A stretch of 64,000 bases of DNA from Anaerostipes hominis (ex Lee et al. 2021) (GTDB lineage Bacteria > Bacillota > Clostridia > Lachnospirales > Lachnospiraceae), in assembly GCF_002270485.1 (NCBI RefSeq), contig NZ_NQOG01000012.1, forward strand, positions 19,457 through 83,456, given 5' to 3'. Below are positions 9,621 through 18,281 of this stretch, piece after piece; position 1 is the stretch's first letter; the number at the start of each line of letters is the position of its first letter. Position numbers and translations under genes: made by a program. The notes beneath the pieces were generated by a model. It did not search any database, was not told where the DNA came from, and worked only from the letters and a program-made list of their open reading frames with translations.

Positions 9621-10418
9621 CTATGATTCGTCAGACAGAAATTCATTGTATGTTCGGATTTCCTTCGTTGAACCGCTGAAAGATGCTCCGCGGTAAAAAC
9701 AGTCAGCCATATAATCTGCCTGGCCCTTTGGATTATTACTCTTATCATCTGCTTTATATTTAAATTTAAGAATGTAATCATAGGTTCCATTAGAAGCAAT
9801 GATCATATATTGACCTATGGTTTTATCACTATTTAAGTGACCGCCATAAATTTTTCTGCAAAAGGCTCCTGACTTTTTAACCCCCTCTGTTGGAAACTTA
9901 AAATAAAAGTGGGAGAATTCATCTTTATAATCTTCCGCCAGATTTTTTACTTCCTGCTGCGCGGATCCAGCGGTTGCCTTTTGAGAAAATACAGTATATT
10001 CAGTCACCCCGTCGTCTGCCGAAAAAACATATTTCCCATCTTTATTAATATCTACACGGTTGAAGAAGTTCTTAGGATACACAAAGCTATATCCCCCGCT
10101 GGTATTGCAAGTTACCTTTTTATATAATTGGGTATTTAGGCATTTGCTGTAGTCATTGGTACTGTTGGCATCCACTGCAATTTTACTATTGGTGTTATCG
10201 TTGTTTTTTCTTTCTGTAGCTGACTCGGATGTAGTCTTTTTTGCTGCCGTAGTTTTTTCTTCCTCTGCAGCTGTGTTTTCAGTTGTGACGTTATCAACTG
10301 TGGGAGCGCTTGGCGTCTGTTCTTTATTTGCAGACACATAGCAAACAATATTTAAAATAATGGATAAAGCGACTGCAATGCTCAAACCAAGAATGATTTT
10401 CTTTTCTTTTTGTCTCAT
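9621..10418 (-). CDS. Membrane-anchored extracytoplasmic protein, function unknown
   Basis: 265 residues. A basic start is followed by one hydrophobic segment (about 8-30), then a Thr/Ala/Ser/Asn-rich spacer to about residue 90, then a compact domain with KVTCNTSGGYSFVYPKNFFN and AYTRVGASF-like spacing of aromatic residues. The later domain recalls PsbP-like or lipoprotein beta-sandwich domains, but I do not recognise the family. GGAGAT precedes the ATG at 10418, which is preferred to the upstream ATG at 10430 lying inside that site. It sits between a zinc-ribbon membrane protein and an amidase in one operon, which suggests work at the cell wall. Confidence 0.65.
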   Translation of the reverse strand: MRQKEKKIILGLSIAVALSIILNIVCYVSANKEQTPSAPTVDNVTTENTAAEEEKTTAAKKTTSESATERKNNDNTNSKIAVDANSTNDYSKCLNTQLYKKVTCNTSGGYSFVYPKNFFNRVDINKDGKYVFSADDGVTEYTVFSQKATAGSAQQEVKNLAEDYKDEFSHFYFKFPTEGVKKSGAFCRKIYGGHLNSDKTIGQYMIIASNGTYDYILKFKYKADDKSNNPKGQADYMADCFYRGASFSGSTKEIRTYNEFLSDES

Positions 10419-10472
10419 ATTTATCTCCATTTCTTTCTCAAATGTATCACTGTATTATAAAAAGCATTATGA

Positions 10473-11588
10473 TTACATAGCTATTTTCCAGGATCCATCC
10501 ACAAACACCATATAAAAATCTTCATCAATGGAGAGCGTATCTTTTGTAGCTTGTCCCCAGAGTTCGTTTGTATAAGTATATTCACAACTTGCATTAAATG
10601 AAATATAAGGCTCCTTAAAGTTCTTTGCCGGACTTTCCATAATTTCACCTGTTTGAGGCTGAGTCTGAATGTCTGCTTTGGAGTTCTTGGTACCTCCATA
10701 AACAGTATAGGAAGAGATAAAGCTTTCCGCATCTTCTTTTGAATAGAAATAATCTTGGATCTCATCAGCAGAAACATCTTTTTTTCCCAGATAGTTGGTC
10801 CACTCTTTTAAAAAATTTATCACTGTGTTTTTTGCTGCCTGAACTTGCTTATTGCTATACTTAAGTGAAAGTTCTTTTAAAGAACCCGTGTTTAACTCAT
10901 AAGTATCTTGTGATAAAAAATCATCCTTATCCTCAAAGGTTACAGTGTGATTGCCTTCTAATACTTCAATATCATAATATTTTTCATCTTCCTCTTCTTT
11001 CAGATAAATATCTTTGATCCTAGTTCCGTCTATAGAAACTGGACACTGTTGAATATATGGAATTTCTACTTGGACAGTATCAACCTTTAAGTCAGCTAAT
11101 TCCCACTGGTCAAAGAAAAAATATCTTTTTTTATTTAACTTTTGAACATTGCAGTAGTAATCAGACCCAAAATAAACCTGTTTTTCTGCTGAGTCTTTAT
11201 CATTACTGCTATTGATCTCACCTAACTCACCTGTTACATTTGCCATGACTTTTTCATAAGAGGCTTTCGTAATAAATTCTGTTTCGGTGATATTTGTCAT
11301 GTCATAGATTTTATCCCACTGTTGATTGTTGTAATACTTACGATATTGCTCCGCTGTTTTTTCGGCGGTATTAAATTTACTTCCTTCTATGTAAAAAAAA
11401 CCAACACTGATACATAAAATGAAAATAAGAATTCCAATAATGGTTTTACCTTTCTTTGAGAATTCTTCCCCTTTCTTTTTTGTCTTTGCCGGTTTTCTTT
11501 TTGTTTCTTTTTTTATATGCAAAGAGGAACCACACTCTTCACAAAAATTTCCGTCGGGTACATCTTTTCCACAATTTGGACAAATCAT
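10473..11588 (-). CDS. Zinc-ribbon, single-pass membrane protein, TcaA/YvbJ-like
   Basis: 371 residues. A cytoplasmic zinc ribbon at the start (CPNCGK and CEECGSS, two CxxC knuckles), a Lys-rich stretch, one transmembrane helix at about 50-70, then about 300 extracellular residues. The outer part seems to hold two NTF2-like modules (starting near EQYRKYYNNQQWDKIYDM and VINFLKEWTNYLGKKD) around a PEGA-like strand segment (SIDGTRIKDIYLKEE). This layout matches staphylococcal TcaA and Bacillus YvbJ. The ATG at 11588 leaves a 16-base gap to the upstream gene; the in-frame start at 11633 would overlap that gene. TcaA proteins are linked to glycopeptide response and wall polymers in staphylococci; any such role here is inference. 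Confidence 0.72.
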   Translation of the reverse strand: MICPNCGKDVPDGNFCEECGSSLHIKKETKRKPAKTKKKGEEFSKKGKTIIGILIFILCISVGFFYIEGSKFNTAEKTAEQYRKYYNNQQWDKIYDMTNITETEFITKASYEKVMANVTGELGEINSSNDKDSAEKQVYFGSDYYCNVQKLNKKRYFFFDQWELADLKVDTVQVEIPYIQQCPVSIDGTRIKDIYLKEEEDEKYYDIEVLEGNHTVTFEDKDDFLSQDTYELNTGSLKELSLKYSNKQVQAAKNTVINFLKEWTNYLGKKDVSADEIQDYFYSKEDAESFISSYTVYGGTKNSKADIQTQPQTGEIMESPAKNFKEPYISFNASCEYTYTNELWGQATKDTLSIDEDFYMVFVDGSWKIAM

Positions 11589-11604
11589 AATTTTATCTTC
11601 TCCT

Positions 11605-12312
11605 CTATAATCCCATAAACATATTTCTTCCATAGTTGCTTACTATATTGGTAAGAGATGTTTTAAGAACAATATATAAAACAAGACTCACAACAATAAA
11701 TACCACCGCAAGAATATACATAGTTTTTTCTTTATCTGCGCCTTTCACTTCATCAACCGCTTTTCCCATCAAAAAAGTAGAAGCAAGCTTCCCGCTGATG
11801 AAAACAAGGATACCGAATCCTGGATTTAATAACAGGCAGATGATACCTAGTACTAAAAATAGAATATTAATTGCTGCTGTTGTTGCCGGTACGGTCATAA
11901 AATCAACATAGGCTGCGTCACTCTTGCTTATCATTTTTTCCAATGCCCAAAGCACAAGTGTCGTCAGTGCGTTCATTCCAATGACAAACAAAAGTGCATA
12001 GAAAAATATTTTTGGATAAGAGACCATCTGACGTCCAAAATATGATGATCCTAAAGTGGATGATACAAGTATCATCAAACAAATGCCTGTAATAATGCCC
12101 TCACCCAGCCAAGTTACTGCACTCTCTTTCAGCGAAAACGATGCAGTAATTTGTTTTGCTCCGGAGGCAGGTTTCACTAGTACTTTTTTTATTCCGCTTG
12201 AAATTTTATTTTTATCAATATCTTGAAAGAAACTTGTTTCATCTTCTTTGATCTGACAAGTACAAACCTCCCCGTCTTCTAACCTTTTTCCGCAAAATTT
12301 ACAGTATTTCAT
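11605..12312 (-). CDS. Zinc-ribbon multi-pass membrane protein, unknown function
   Basis: 235 residues. It starts with a short zinc ribbon, CKFCGKRLEDGEVCTCQ, then a cytoplasmic linker to about residue 65, then four or five hydrophobic helices (for example ITGICLMILVSSTLG and a long helix near 200-220, ILAVVFIVVSLVLYIVLK). The shape resembles Yip1-like or DUF membrane proteins found next to TcaA-like genes in clostridia. First gene of the operon with the TcaA-like protein, the anchored protein and the amidase. The base composition of this stretch looks AT-richer than the surrounding genes. Confidence 0.65.
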   Translation of the reverse strand: MKYCKFCGKRLEDGEVCTCQIKEDETSFFQDIDKNKISSGIKKVLVKPASGAKQITASFSLKESAVTWLGEGIITGICLMILVSSTLGSSYFGRQMVSYPKIFFYALLFVIGMNALTTLVLWALEKMISKSDAAYVDFMTVPATTAAINILFLVLGIICLLLNPGFGILVFISGKLASTFLMGKAVDEVKGADKEKTMYILAVVFIVVSLVLYIVLKTSLTNIVSNYGRNMFMGL

Positions 12313-12405
12313 ACATAATTCCTCCCTTTTCTCTTGTAACTGTATTATTATACCAATAATTGACTAAAATTTCAATTACCTCATCATCTTGTAAAACGAT
12401 TTTAT

Positions 12406-12453
12406 GAATAAAAAAAGGTCTCATGCAAAATTGCCTTTGCATGACACCTTTTG
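12406..12453 (-). terminator. Intrinsic terminator after deoR-family gene
   Basis: On the reverse strand the arms AAAGGTGTCATGCAAA and TTTGCATGAGACCTTT pair with one mismatch, followed by a T run. It lies 94 bases after the regulator stop. The rest of the 12313-12546 gap shows nothing else, apart from possible promoter sequence for the zinc-ribbon operon near 12345. Confidence 0.85.
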
Positions 12454-12546
12454 TTTTGACATGCTTATCTAGCAGATACTGCGTCCGTGTTCTACATGAT
12501 TGGAGTGAGGCATTCTAAGAGCCGAACGGAAATCATGTGGAAAATG

Positions 12547-13308
12547 TCACACCAAGATAACTTCCGTGAGTTCACTCAGTGTTTTATAAACAGCAGACGG
12601 CAGATCTTTATCCGTGATAAAATAGTCGATATCCTTCCAGTTGGCGTACTGCACCAGAGAGCAGATATGGGCCTTGGAGCTGTCAGAGATGACAACAATG
12701 ATCTTAGACTGGGGGATGATGGCCTGCTTGATCTGTGCATCTGTGAATTCTGAGACTGCCGGCCCGTTGTGCTGCTCAAATCCGCTGGTCCCCAGAAATG
12801 AGATATCTACCTTGATAGTGTTGATAAAGTTGGTGGTCTGGAACCCTTCTGTGGACATATTGTTCGGGTTCAGCTGGCCGCCGGTTAAGATGGTCACGTT
12901 GTTGCCGTTATTTAAATGGTAAGTGGTGTTGATGGCATTGGTCACAATGGTATAACCGGATTTCTGGCTTAAAAGCTGTGCCATGCACTGCATTGTGCTT
13001 CCGGCGTCAAGATAAATGACACCCTGTTCCGGGATCAATTCCAATCCCTTCTCACAGAGGGCATACTTTACGGAGCTGTTTTCGCTGACCCGTGTTTCGA
13101 TGGGGATCGGGCGGAAGCTTGAGACCAGGGTGGCGCCCCCGTGGCTGCGCTCTATAGCCCCGATCTCCTGAAGATGAGTCAGGTCTCTTCTGATGGTTTC
13201 TTTTGTCACTTCAAATTTATCTGCAAGATCGCCGATCTTAGCACTTCCTGTACTGTTGATATATTCGACGATTTCCTTCTGCCGTTCTTTTGCGAGAAGT
13301 TTTCCCAT
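12547..13308 (-). CDS. DeoR-family transcriptional regulator
   Basis: 253 residues. N-terminal DeoR HTH: ERQKEIVEYINSTGSAKIGD, then FEVTKETIRRDLTHLQEIG and the marker RSHGGATLV. The C-terminal DeoRC sugar-phosphate-sensing domain begins near residue 75 (YLDAGSTMQCMAQLL, later FLGTSGFEQHNG). Complementary GGAGG lies 8 bases before ATG at 13308; the longer frame up to 13407 has no binding site and begins with an unlikely Phe/Cys-rich leader. Divergent from the kinase-dehydrogenase pair, which it probably represses in the absence of a phosphosugar inducer. Confidence 0.92.
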   Translation of the reverse strand: MGKLLAKERQKEIVEYINSTGSAKIGDLADKFEVTKETIRRDLTHLQEIGAIERSHGGATLVSSFRPIPIETRVSENSSVKYALCEKGLELIPEQGVIYLDAGSTMQCMAQLLSQKSGYTIVTNAINTTYHLNNGNNVTILTGGQLNPNNMSTEGFQTTNFINTIKVDISFLGTSGFEQHNGPAVSEFTDAQIKQAIIPQSKIIVVISDSSKAHICSLVQYANWKDIDYFITDKDLPSAVYKTLSELTEVILV

Positions 13309-13390
13309 GTCCGTTCCTCCTTTTTTACTGTTACACTCATCATAACAGAAATTCAAATTCATTTCAAATTTAAATCCACAAAAACAAAAA

Positions 13391-13502
13391 CAAAACAACA
13401 AAAACAAACGTAATTTATGTCAGAGTATTGACATAACAAGGAAAAAATCATATAATTTACCCATAAAACAAAAATAAACGGACATAAAACAACGTAAACA
13501 AA
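13391..13502 (+). promoter_or_regulatory. Consensus sigma-A promoter flanked by AAACAAA-type repeats
   Basis: Perfect TTGACA (13428-13433), 17-base spacer, TATAAT (13451-13456). AAAACAAACG (13401-13410) lies upstream, and AAAACAAAAATAAACG (13465-13480) and AAAACAACGTAAACAAA (13486-13502) lie downstream in the same direction. The promoter alone would be very strong, so the flanking repeats are likely DeoR-type operators. Confidence 0.75.
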
Positions 13503-13519
13503 ATTTAATGAGGTAGATC

Positions 13520-14401
13520 ATGAAAAATTGGAAAGAGTATGTGTTTGATGTCAATGGATTTCAGATCAATACGCTTTACAGCGAGGAAACCATAGAAACC
13601 ATTTTCCTGCCCATGCTGAGAAAATTCACCGGTATGCAGAAAAAACTGGGCCGGAGACTGATCGTATTTCTGGCGGCGCCGCCGGCAGTGGGAAAGACAA
13701 CACTGTCCAAGTTTCTGGAATATCTGGCTGTGCAGCAGGAAGATCTGACAGAGATACAGGCGATAGGACTGGATGGTTTTCACTACCACTCAGATTACAT
13801 TAATACCCACAATGCGGTCGTGATGGGAAAAGAAGTTCCTATGAAGAAAGTAAAGGGATGTCCTGAAACTTATAATACCGGGAAGCTTGAGGAGAAGCTT
13901 GGAAGGATCAAAGAAGAAGATATTCTCTGGCCCATATATGACAGAAACATCCACGATGTGGTGGAAGATTTGGAAAAAATTACGAAGGACATTGTGCTGA
14001 TCGAAGGCAACTGGCTGCTCCTTGATGAGGAGCCGTGGAAGACATTAAAGGATACCGCAGATTATACGATATTAATCCGCTCTGAAGAAGAGACGTTAAA
14101 GGAACGGCTGATCGGAAGGAAGATGAAGGGCGGCCTTACGAGAGAAGAGGCAGAAGACTGGTACATAAACAGCGACAGCGTGAATGTGAGAAGGGTTTTG
14201 GAGACTTCTCTGGATGGGGATTTGATGTTAAAGGTAGAACCAGACGGAGATTATACGAGGAGGATAAAGGATGAAATCAACAGCGGCAGTTCTTGCAGGG
14301 AAAAATCAGGTTTATGTAAAGGAAGTGGCCCTTCCGGAAATCGGAGAAGAGGAACTCTTGGTAAAGGTTGTGTCAAACAGCATTTGCCTGTCAACTTATA
14401 A
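13520..14401 (+). CDS. YggC-like sugar/nucleoside kinase (P-loop), with probable lost stop codon
   Basis: P-loop kinase of the uridine kinase/pantothenate kinase-like group. Residues 1-50 give VFDVNGFQINTLYSEETIE; Walker A is FLAAPPAVGKTTLS near residue 52; AIGLDGFHYHSDY and IVLIEGNWLLLDEEPW are family motifs, and LIGRKMKGGLTREEAEDW is the lid. The match to E. coli YggC, as I recall it, covers nearly that whole protein and would end near DLMLKVEPDGDYTRR. Here the frame runs on for about 45 further residues of Ser/Gly/Arg/Lys-rich sequence that overlaps the next gene by 131 bases. A one-base frame change would meet TAA at about 14262. It likely phosphorylates a sugar for the adjacent dehydrogenase. 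Confidence 0.75.
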   Translation: MKNWKEYVFDVNGFQINTLYSEETIETIFLPMLRKFTGMQKKLGRRLIVFLAAPPAVGKTTLSKFLEYLAVQQEDLTEIQAIGLDGFHYHSDYINTHNAVVMGKEVPMKKVKGCPETYNTGKLEEKLGRIKEEDILWPIYDRNIHDVVEDLEKITKDIVLIEGNWLLLDEEPWKTLKDTADYTILIRSEEETLKERLIGRKMKGGLTREEAEDWYINSDSVNVRRVLETSLDGDLMLKVEPDGDYTRRIKDEINSGSSCREKSGLCKGSGPSGNRRRGTLGKGCVKQHLPVNL

Positions 14402-15536
14402 GGCGGCACTGCGGGGCGGGGAGCACAAGAGGGTGCCGGATGATCTGAGTCCGGAGCACCCGACGATTACCGGCCATGAGTTCGGCGGATACATCGTAGA
14501 AGTGGGAGAAAAGCTGAAAGACCGCTTCAAGCCGGGAGAAAAATTCGTACTCCAGCCGGCTATGGGACTTCCGAGCGGATATTCTGCCGGATACAGCTAC
14601 GAATACTATGGAGGAAACGCAACCTACTGTATTATTCCGAAGGTTTCCATCGACATTGGATGTGTACTTCCGTATGACGGTGATTATTTTGCAAATGCAT
14701 CTCTGGCAGAGCCGATGTCATGTATCATCGGAGCATTTCACGCTACCTACCACACAACACCGTATGTGTATGAACACAGAATGGGATTAAAGGACGGGGG
14801 AAGTGTGGCTCTTCTGGGATGTGCGGGTCCGATGGGGATCGGAGCCATTGATTATGCACTGAACGGGCCGTATCATTCAAAGCGCATCGTTGTGACGGAC
14901 ATCAATGAAGAAAGGCTTGAGAGAGCAAAATCCCTGATTACTCCGGAGGATGCGGCTTCTAAAGGTGTGGAACTCATTTATGTGAACACCGCAGGAAAAG
15001 AAAATGCGACAGAAGAACTGAAAGAATTAAACGGTGGGAAGGGATATGATGAAGTATTCGTATTCGCACCGGTGGAATCCCTCATCGAGATGGGAGACGA
15101 TCTTTTAGGAAACGACGGCTGCCTGAATTTCTTTGCAGGGCCTACGGACAACAACTTCAAGGCAAAATATAATTTCTACAATGTCCACTACGAAGGAACC
15201 CACATCTGCGGAACTTCAGGAGGAGCGCCTGTGGATATGATCGAGTCTCTGGAACTGTCTGCGGCAGGAAAGATCAATCCGTCTTACATGGTTACACATA
15301 TCGGAGGCATTGACGCGGCACCGGATACGATCCTGAATCTGCCGAAGCTTCCGGGAGGCAAAAAACTGATCTACCCACATATCAAGATGGAACTGACTGC
15401 CATTGAAGATTTTGAGGAATTGGGAAAAGAGAACGAGATGTTTGCACATCTGGCAGAGATATGCAAGGCAAACAATAATGTTTGGTGCAGAGAGGCGGAA
15501 GAATATTTACTCGACACTTTAGCACCGGAAGAGTAA
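14271..15536 (+). CDS. Zinc-type medium-chain dehydrogenase, YggP / sorbose-1-phosphate reductase-like
   Basis: 421 residues of the MDR fold. The catalytic half holds SNSICLSTYKAALRGG, where Cys sits at the first zinc position, and HPTITGHEFGGYIVEVG with the conserved His-Glu pair. The NAD(P)-binding half shows VALLGCAGPMGIGAIDYAL followed by VVTDINEERLERA; Asp after the second strand favours NAD(H). AGGAGG lies 7 bases before ATG at 14271. The pairing of a YggC-like kinase with a YggP-like dehydrogenase also occurs in E. coli beside cmtAB, which supports a shared pathway for a polyol or ketose phosphate. The substrate is not known. Confidence 0.85.
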   Translation: MKSTAAVLAGKNQVYVKEVALPEIGEEELLVKVVSNSICLSTYKAALRGGEHKRVPDDLSPEHPTITGHEFGGYIVEVGEKLKDRFKPGEKFVLQPAMGLPSGYSAGYSYEYYGGNATYCIIPKVSIDIGCVLPYDGDYFANASLAEPMSCIIGAFHATYHTTPYVYEHRMGLKDGGSVALLGCAGPMGIGAIDYALNGPYHSKRIVVTDINEERLERAKSLITPEDAASKGVELIYVNTAGKENATEELKELNGGKGYDEVFVFAPVESLIEMGDDLLGNDGCLNFFAGPTDNNFKAKYNFYNVHYEGTHICGTSGGAPVDMIESLELSAAGKINPSYMVTHIGGIDAAPDTILNLPKLPGGKKLIYPHIKMELTAIEDFEELGKENEMFAHLAEICKANNNVWCREAEEYLLDTLAPEE

Positions 15537-15551
15537 GAGAGAATGACGAAG

Positions 15552-15578
15552 AAGAGCCCTGTTTAATTTCAGGGCTTG
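15552..15578 (+). terminator. Possible weak terminator after dehydrogenase gene
   Basis: Arms AGCCCTG and CAGGGCT around TTTAATTT make a short GC-rich hairpin, 16 bases after the stop. The downstream T tract is poor, so this may be partial. Confidence 0.45.
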
Positions 15579-15647
15579 CCCACTTTGTTCTCCTGGGAGA
15601 GCTGTACCTAAAAATATCAATATATGTTTTTATTTTATGTGAAACTG

Positions 15648-15678
15648 TTGACTTTGAGTGGGGTCTAAATGCTATCAT
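15648..15678 (+). promoter_or_regulatory. MerR-type promoter (19-base spacer) before metallophosphoesterase gene
   Basis: TTGACT (15648-15653) and TATCAT (15673-15678) are 19 bases apart. The spacer begins TTGAGTGGGGTCTAAA, recalling the dyad in MerR-controlled promoters. The promoter at 23133 has the same length and a similar left half (TTGACTTAGAGT). The over-long spacer is the usual sign of a MerR activator. Confidence 0.5.
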
Positions 15679-15737
15679 GGAAAAACATCAATAATGATGT
15701 TTGAATATTTATGTAATAAACAGAAGGAGGCCCCACA

Positions 15738-16841
15738 TTGTATCTGTTATTTTTCATACTGCCGATCCTGATCCTCATACCGACAGGAATATATTTATAT
15801 GTTTTCTTCCGCAGGATTCTGAGCCTTTTCTTAAAAAGGGACGTACGCCTGGCGAAAGGACTGAGTGCGGCTTTGGCATTGGCCTGTGTTTTTTCTGCCT
15901 GGCCGGCCTATGGATGGGGAGGAGTAGCCGTCCTGCATCTTGCAGGAGTCTCCCTGGTCATTGAGCTGGTCAATTTTCTCATCAAAAGAGCACCGTTTGT
16001 TTTCAAAAAATGGGATCTGATTTACAGAAGCGGAGTACTGTCTTTTCTCATCATTTCGGTTGTTTTTTCTTACGGATATATGAATATGCAGAAGATTGAG
16101 AAGACCGGTTACAGGATCGGGACTTCTAAGATTCATCAAGAGGAAACACTCAGGATAGTCCTGATGTCGGACATCCACCTGGGCGTTACGATGAGTGCCG
16201 AAGACCTGGAGAACTGGTGCAGTAAAATACAGAATCAGGAGCCGGATCTGGTTCTTTTGGCCGGAGATATCTTCGATGAGGATACAGGGAGAGTAGAGAT
16301 GGAACGGGCGGCCAAAGCTTTGGGACGGATGCAGAGTACTTACGGAATTTTTTATGTATATGGGAATCATGATTCCAATCAATACAGGGAAAAGCCGGAG
16401 TACACTTCCGGACATCTCAGGAATACTTTAGAAAAAGCCGGAGTCCATGTGCTGGAGGATGAGGTGTTTAAGACAGGGAATCATATCTGCATCATCGGAA
16501 GAAAGGATGCCGGTGACCAGGACAGGAAGAGTCTGAAAGAGATCATGAAAGATGCACCGGAAAACAGTTTCAGAATCCTAATGGATCACCAGCCCGGAGA
16601 TCTGAAGGAAAATAACAGGCAGGGGATCGATCTGCAGGTGTCGGGCCATACCCATGCGGGACAGATCTGGCCTACCGGGCAGTTGATGCAGCTTCTTGGA
16701 ATCAATGAGATCAACTATGGCTTCCGGAAGACCGGAAATCTTCAGACAGTGGTGACATCGGGCATGGCGGGATGGGGATATCCGATCCGCACGGGAGGAC
16801 ACTGTGAATATGTGATCATAGATGTGGTGTCAAAGGAATGA
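15738..16841 (+). CDS. Membrane-attached metallophosphoesterase
   Basis: 367 residues. Residues 1-115 hold about four hydrophobic helices. From about 135 there is a calcineurin-like phosphoesterase domain: MSDIHLG (metal Asp and His), LLAGDIFDE (bridging Asp), VYGNHDSNQ (Asn-His), LMDHQPGD and [12 protein letters not shown] (late metal His residues). This resembles the YkuE/YaeI group, some members of which act on lipid or UDP-sugar phosphates. The start is TTG at 15738: GGAGG (15726-15730) lies 7 bases before it and no ATG or GTG fits. It stands behind a MerR-type promoter and has no operon partner. The substrate is unknown. Confidence 0.88.
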   Translation: MYLLFFILPILILIPTGIYLYVFFRRILSLFLKRDVRLAKGLSAALALACVFSAWPAYGWGGVAVLHLAGVSLVIELVNFLIKRAPFVFKKWDLIYRSGVLSFLIISVVFSYGYMNMQKIEKTGYRIGTSKIHQEETLRIVLMSDIHLGVTMSAEDLENWCSKIQNQEPDLVLLAGDIFDEDTGRVEMERAAKALGRMQSTYGIFYVYGNHDSNQYREKPEYTSGHLRNTLEKAGVHVLEDEVFKTGNHICIIGRKDAGDQDRKSLKEIMKDAPENSFRILMDHQPGDLKENNRQGIDLQVSGHTHAGQIWPTGQLMQLLGINEINYGFRKTGNLQTVVTSGMAGWGYPIRTGGHCEYVIIDVVSKE

Positions 16842-16975
16842 GGTTTCACCACGGCGTGTTTTGTCTCTGTATTCGGTTCCCCACTGCGCCATGGAGTCCA
16901 GGATCGGTTTTAAGCTCAGGCCGGTCTCTGTGAGAGAATACTCTACTTTCGGAGGGACCTGAGGATATCCTTATT
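16830..16975 (-). pseudogene. HxlR-family regulator, C-terminal remnant
   Basis: Reverse-strand translation gives [20 protein letters not shown] followed by [18 protein letters not shown] and a stop at 16830-16832, the typical end of an HxlR winged helix. The N-terminal two thirds, which should lie beyond 16975, are absent and replaced by an AraC gene fragment. The remnant overlaps the 3' end of the metallophosphoesterase gene. Confidence 0.7.
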
Positions 16976-16992
16976 TTTAAGGAGGTAACAAG

Positions 16993-17586
16993 ATGGAATG
17001 GTTGAAAAAACTTGGAGCAGCCATTGATTACATAGAAGATAATCTGGATAAGGAAATATCGTATGATGAAGCAGCCCGCATTGCGTGTTGTTCTCCCTAT
17101 TATTTTCAACGTATTTTTTCGTATGTTTCGGGTATGTCACTGTCTGAATACATATGTTGCTGAAAAATGACACAGGCGGCATTTGAATTGCAGCGGAAGG
17201 ACTGTAAGGTAATAGATATTGCTCTGAAATATGGATATTCTTCTTCGACTTCTTTTTAATCGGGCATTCCAAAATATTCACGGTATTACGCCGACAGCAG
17301 CAAAATCTATGGGCAGCATTTTGCAGGCATATCCGTCAATTCAGTTTTCAATCAAAATATCAGGAGGAAGTTCGATGGCGTATCACATTGCAGAAAAACA
17401 GCCTTTGCGTATCGTGGGTATCCGTATTCCAATGGTTGAGGATACGGAAGAAAATCTAAGGGCAGTTCCTGATTTTTGGAAATCCACGGTGCAGGGAAAT
17501 CAATTATGGAAAATATACAGATTATCCAATCAAGAGCCGGGCGGAATATTGGAATTAGTGTATTACCTTAAAAGGCGACCATTATG
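16993..17586 (+). pseudogene. AraC-family regulator with GyrI-like effector domain, broken
   Basis: Starts well, with AGGAGG and ATG at 16993 (MEWLKKLGAAIDYIEDNLDK), and gives the first AraC helix-turn-helix, then TGA at about 17161. The second HTH continues (AAFELQRKDCKVIDIALKYG) but hits TAA near 17258, and the frame changes into RAFQNIHGITPTAAKSM. An effector-domain start (MAYHIAEKQPLRIVGIRIPM) follows, reaching FWKSTVQGN before it runs into unrelated sequence near 17550. It is a diverged paralogue of the intact gene at 18282. At least two disruptions and a 3' deletion make it non-functional. Confidence 0.8.
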
Positions 17587-18191
17587 AAATGGGAGTGAAT
17601 GAATATGGTCTTGCAGTTGCGATGACATTTGTGATGACTGCTCCTCAAAAGATACAGGCGGGATTTAATTCTTGCTTCATTGTGAGGTATTTGCTTGAAA
17701 AAGCGAAAGATACGAAGCAGGCAATTTCATTGCTTTGTAATTTACCCATAGCTTCTAATTGTAATATTTTACTTGCAGATAAAAGCGGCAGAATGGTAGT
17801 GGTTGAGTGCACGCCGTCTGTCAAAAAAATCCGAAAAGCAGAAGCTTTTGATAGTGGAAGAATTGTTTGTACGGTCAACAGTTTTGCGTCTGATGATATG
17901 AAAATGCATGATGACGTACATGGGAATGACTATGATTCCCACAAACGGTACGAGGTTGTCATAGACAGTTTTTCTTCAGGGAAGATAAAAGATGATTATA
18001 TTGAAACCACCAAACATCTCTTAAAAGGTGATTATGGCTTTATGTGCCAATATGATAATGAGCCAGACTTTGAAACCGTTTGGAGTTCCATTTTTGATTT
18101 AGGGAGTTTAATCATTTACCGTGCAGAGGGTGACCCAAGAAAAAAGAAATTCGTGATAGATAACAGACTGCATGATATTGGTGTCAAATGA
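17559..18191 (+). pseudogene. Linear amide C-N hydrolase (choloylglycine hydrolase/C45-like), truncated
   Basis: The open frame (CITLKGDHYEMGVNEYGLAV, then ASNCNILLADKSGRMVVVEC and a long C-terminal part with TVNSFAS) looks like the later two thirds of penicillin-V-acylase/C45-type Ntn hydrolases. A stop lies just upstream at 17556-17558. The expected N-terminal region with the maturation site and the catalytic Cys is missing or fused to the AraC remnant. An ATG at 17589 has GGAG-like bases only inside the gene. Probably not a working enzyme; a small functional derivative cannot be excluded. Confidence 0.55.
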
Positions 18192-18281
18192 GGATAATTG
18201 AAACTTAACAAAGCAAAGCATAGAATATCAGGAAAAGACATTGTTTGTTTACTATACTATGATTACGGAAGGAGGAAAAAC

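Noticed and set aside
10156..10341. Hydrophobic forward frame opposite the anchored-protein gene
   Set aside because: Arises from the Thr/Ala-rich spacer read in reverse; no binding site or family.
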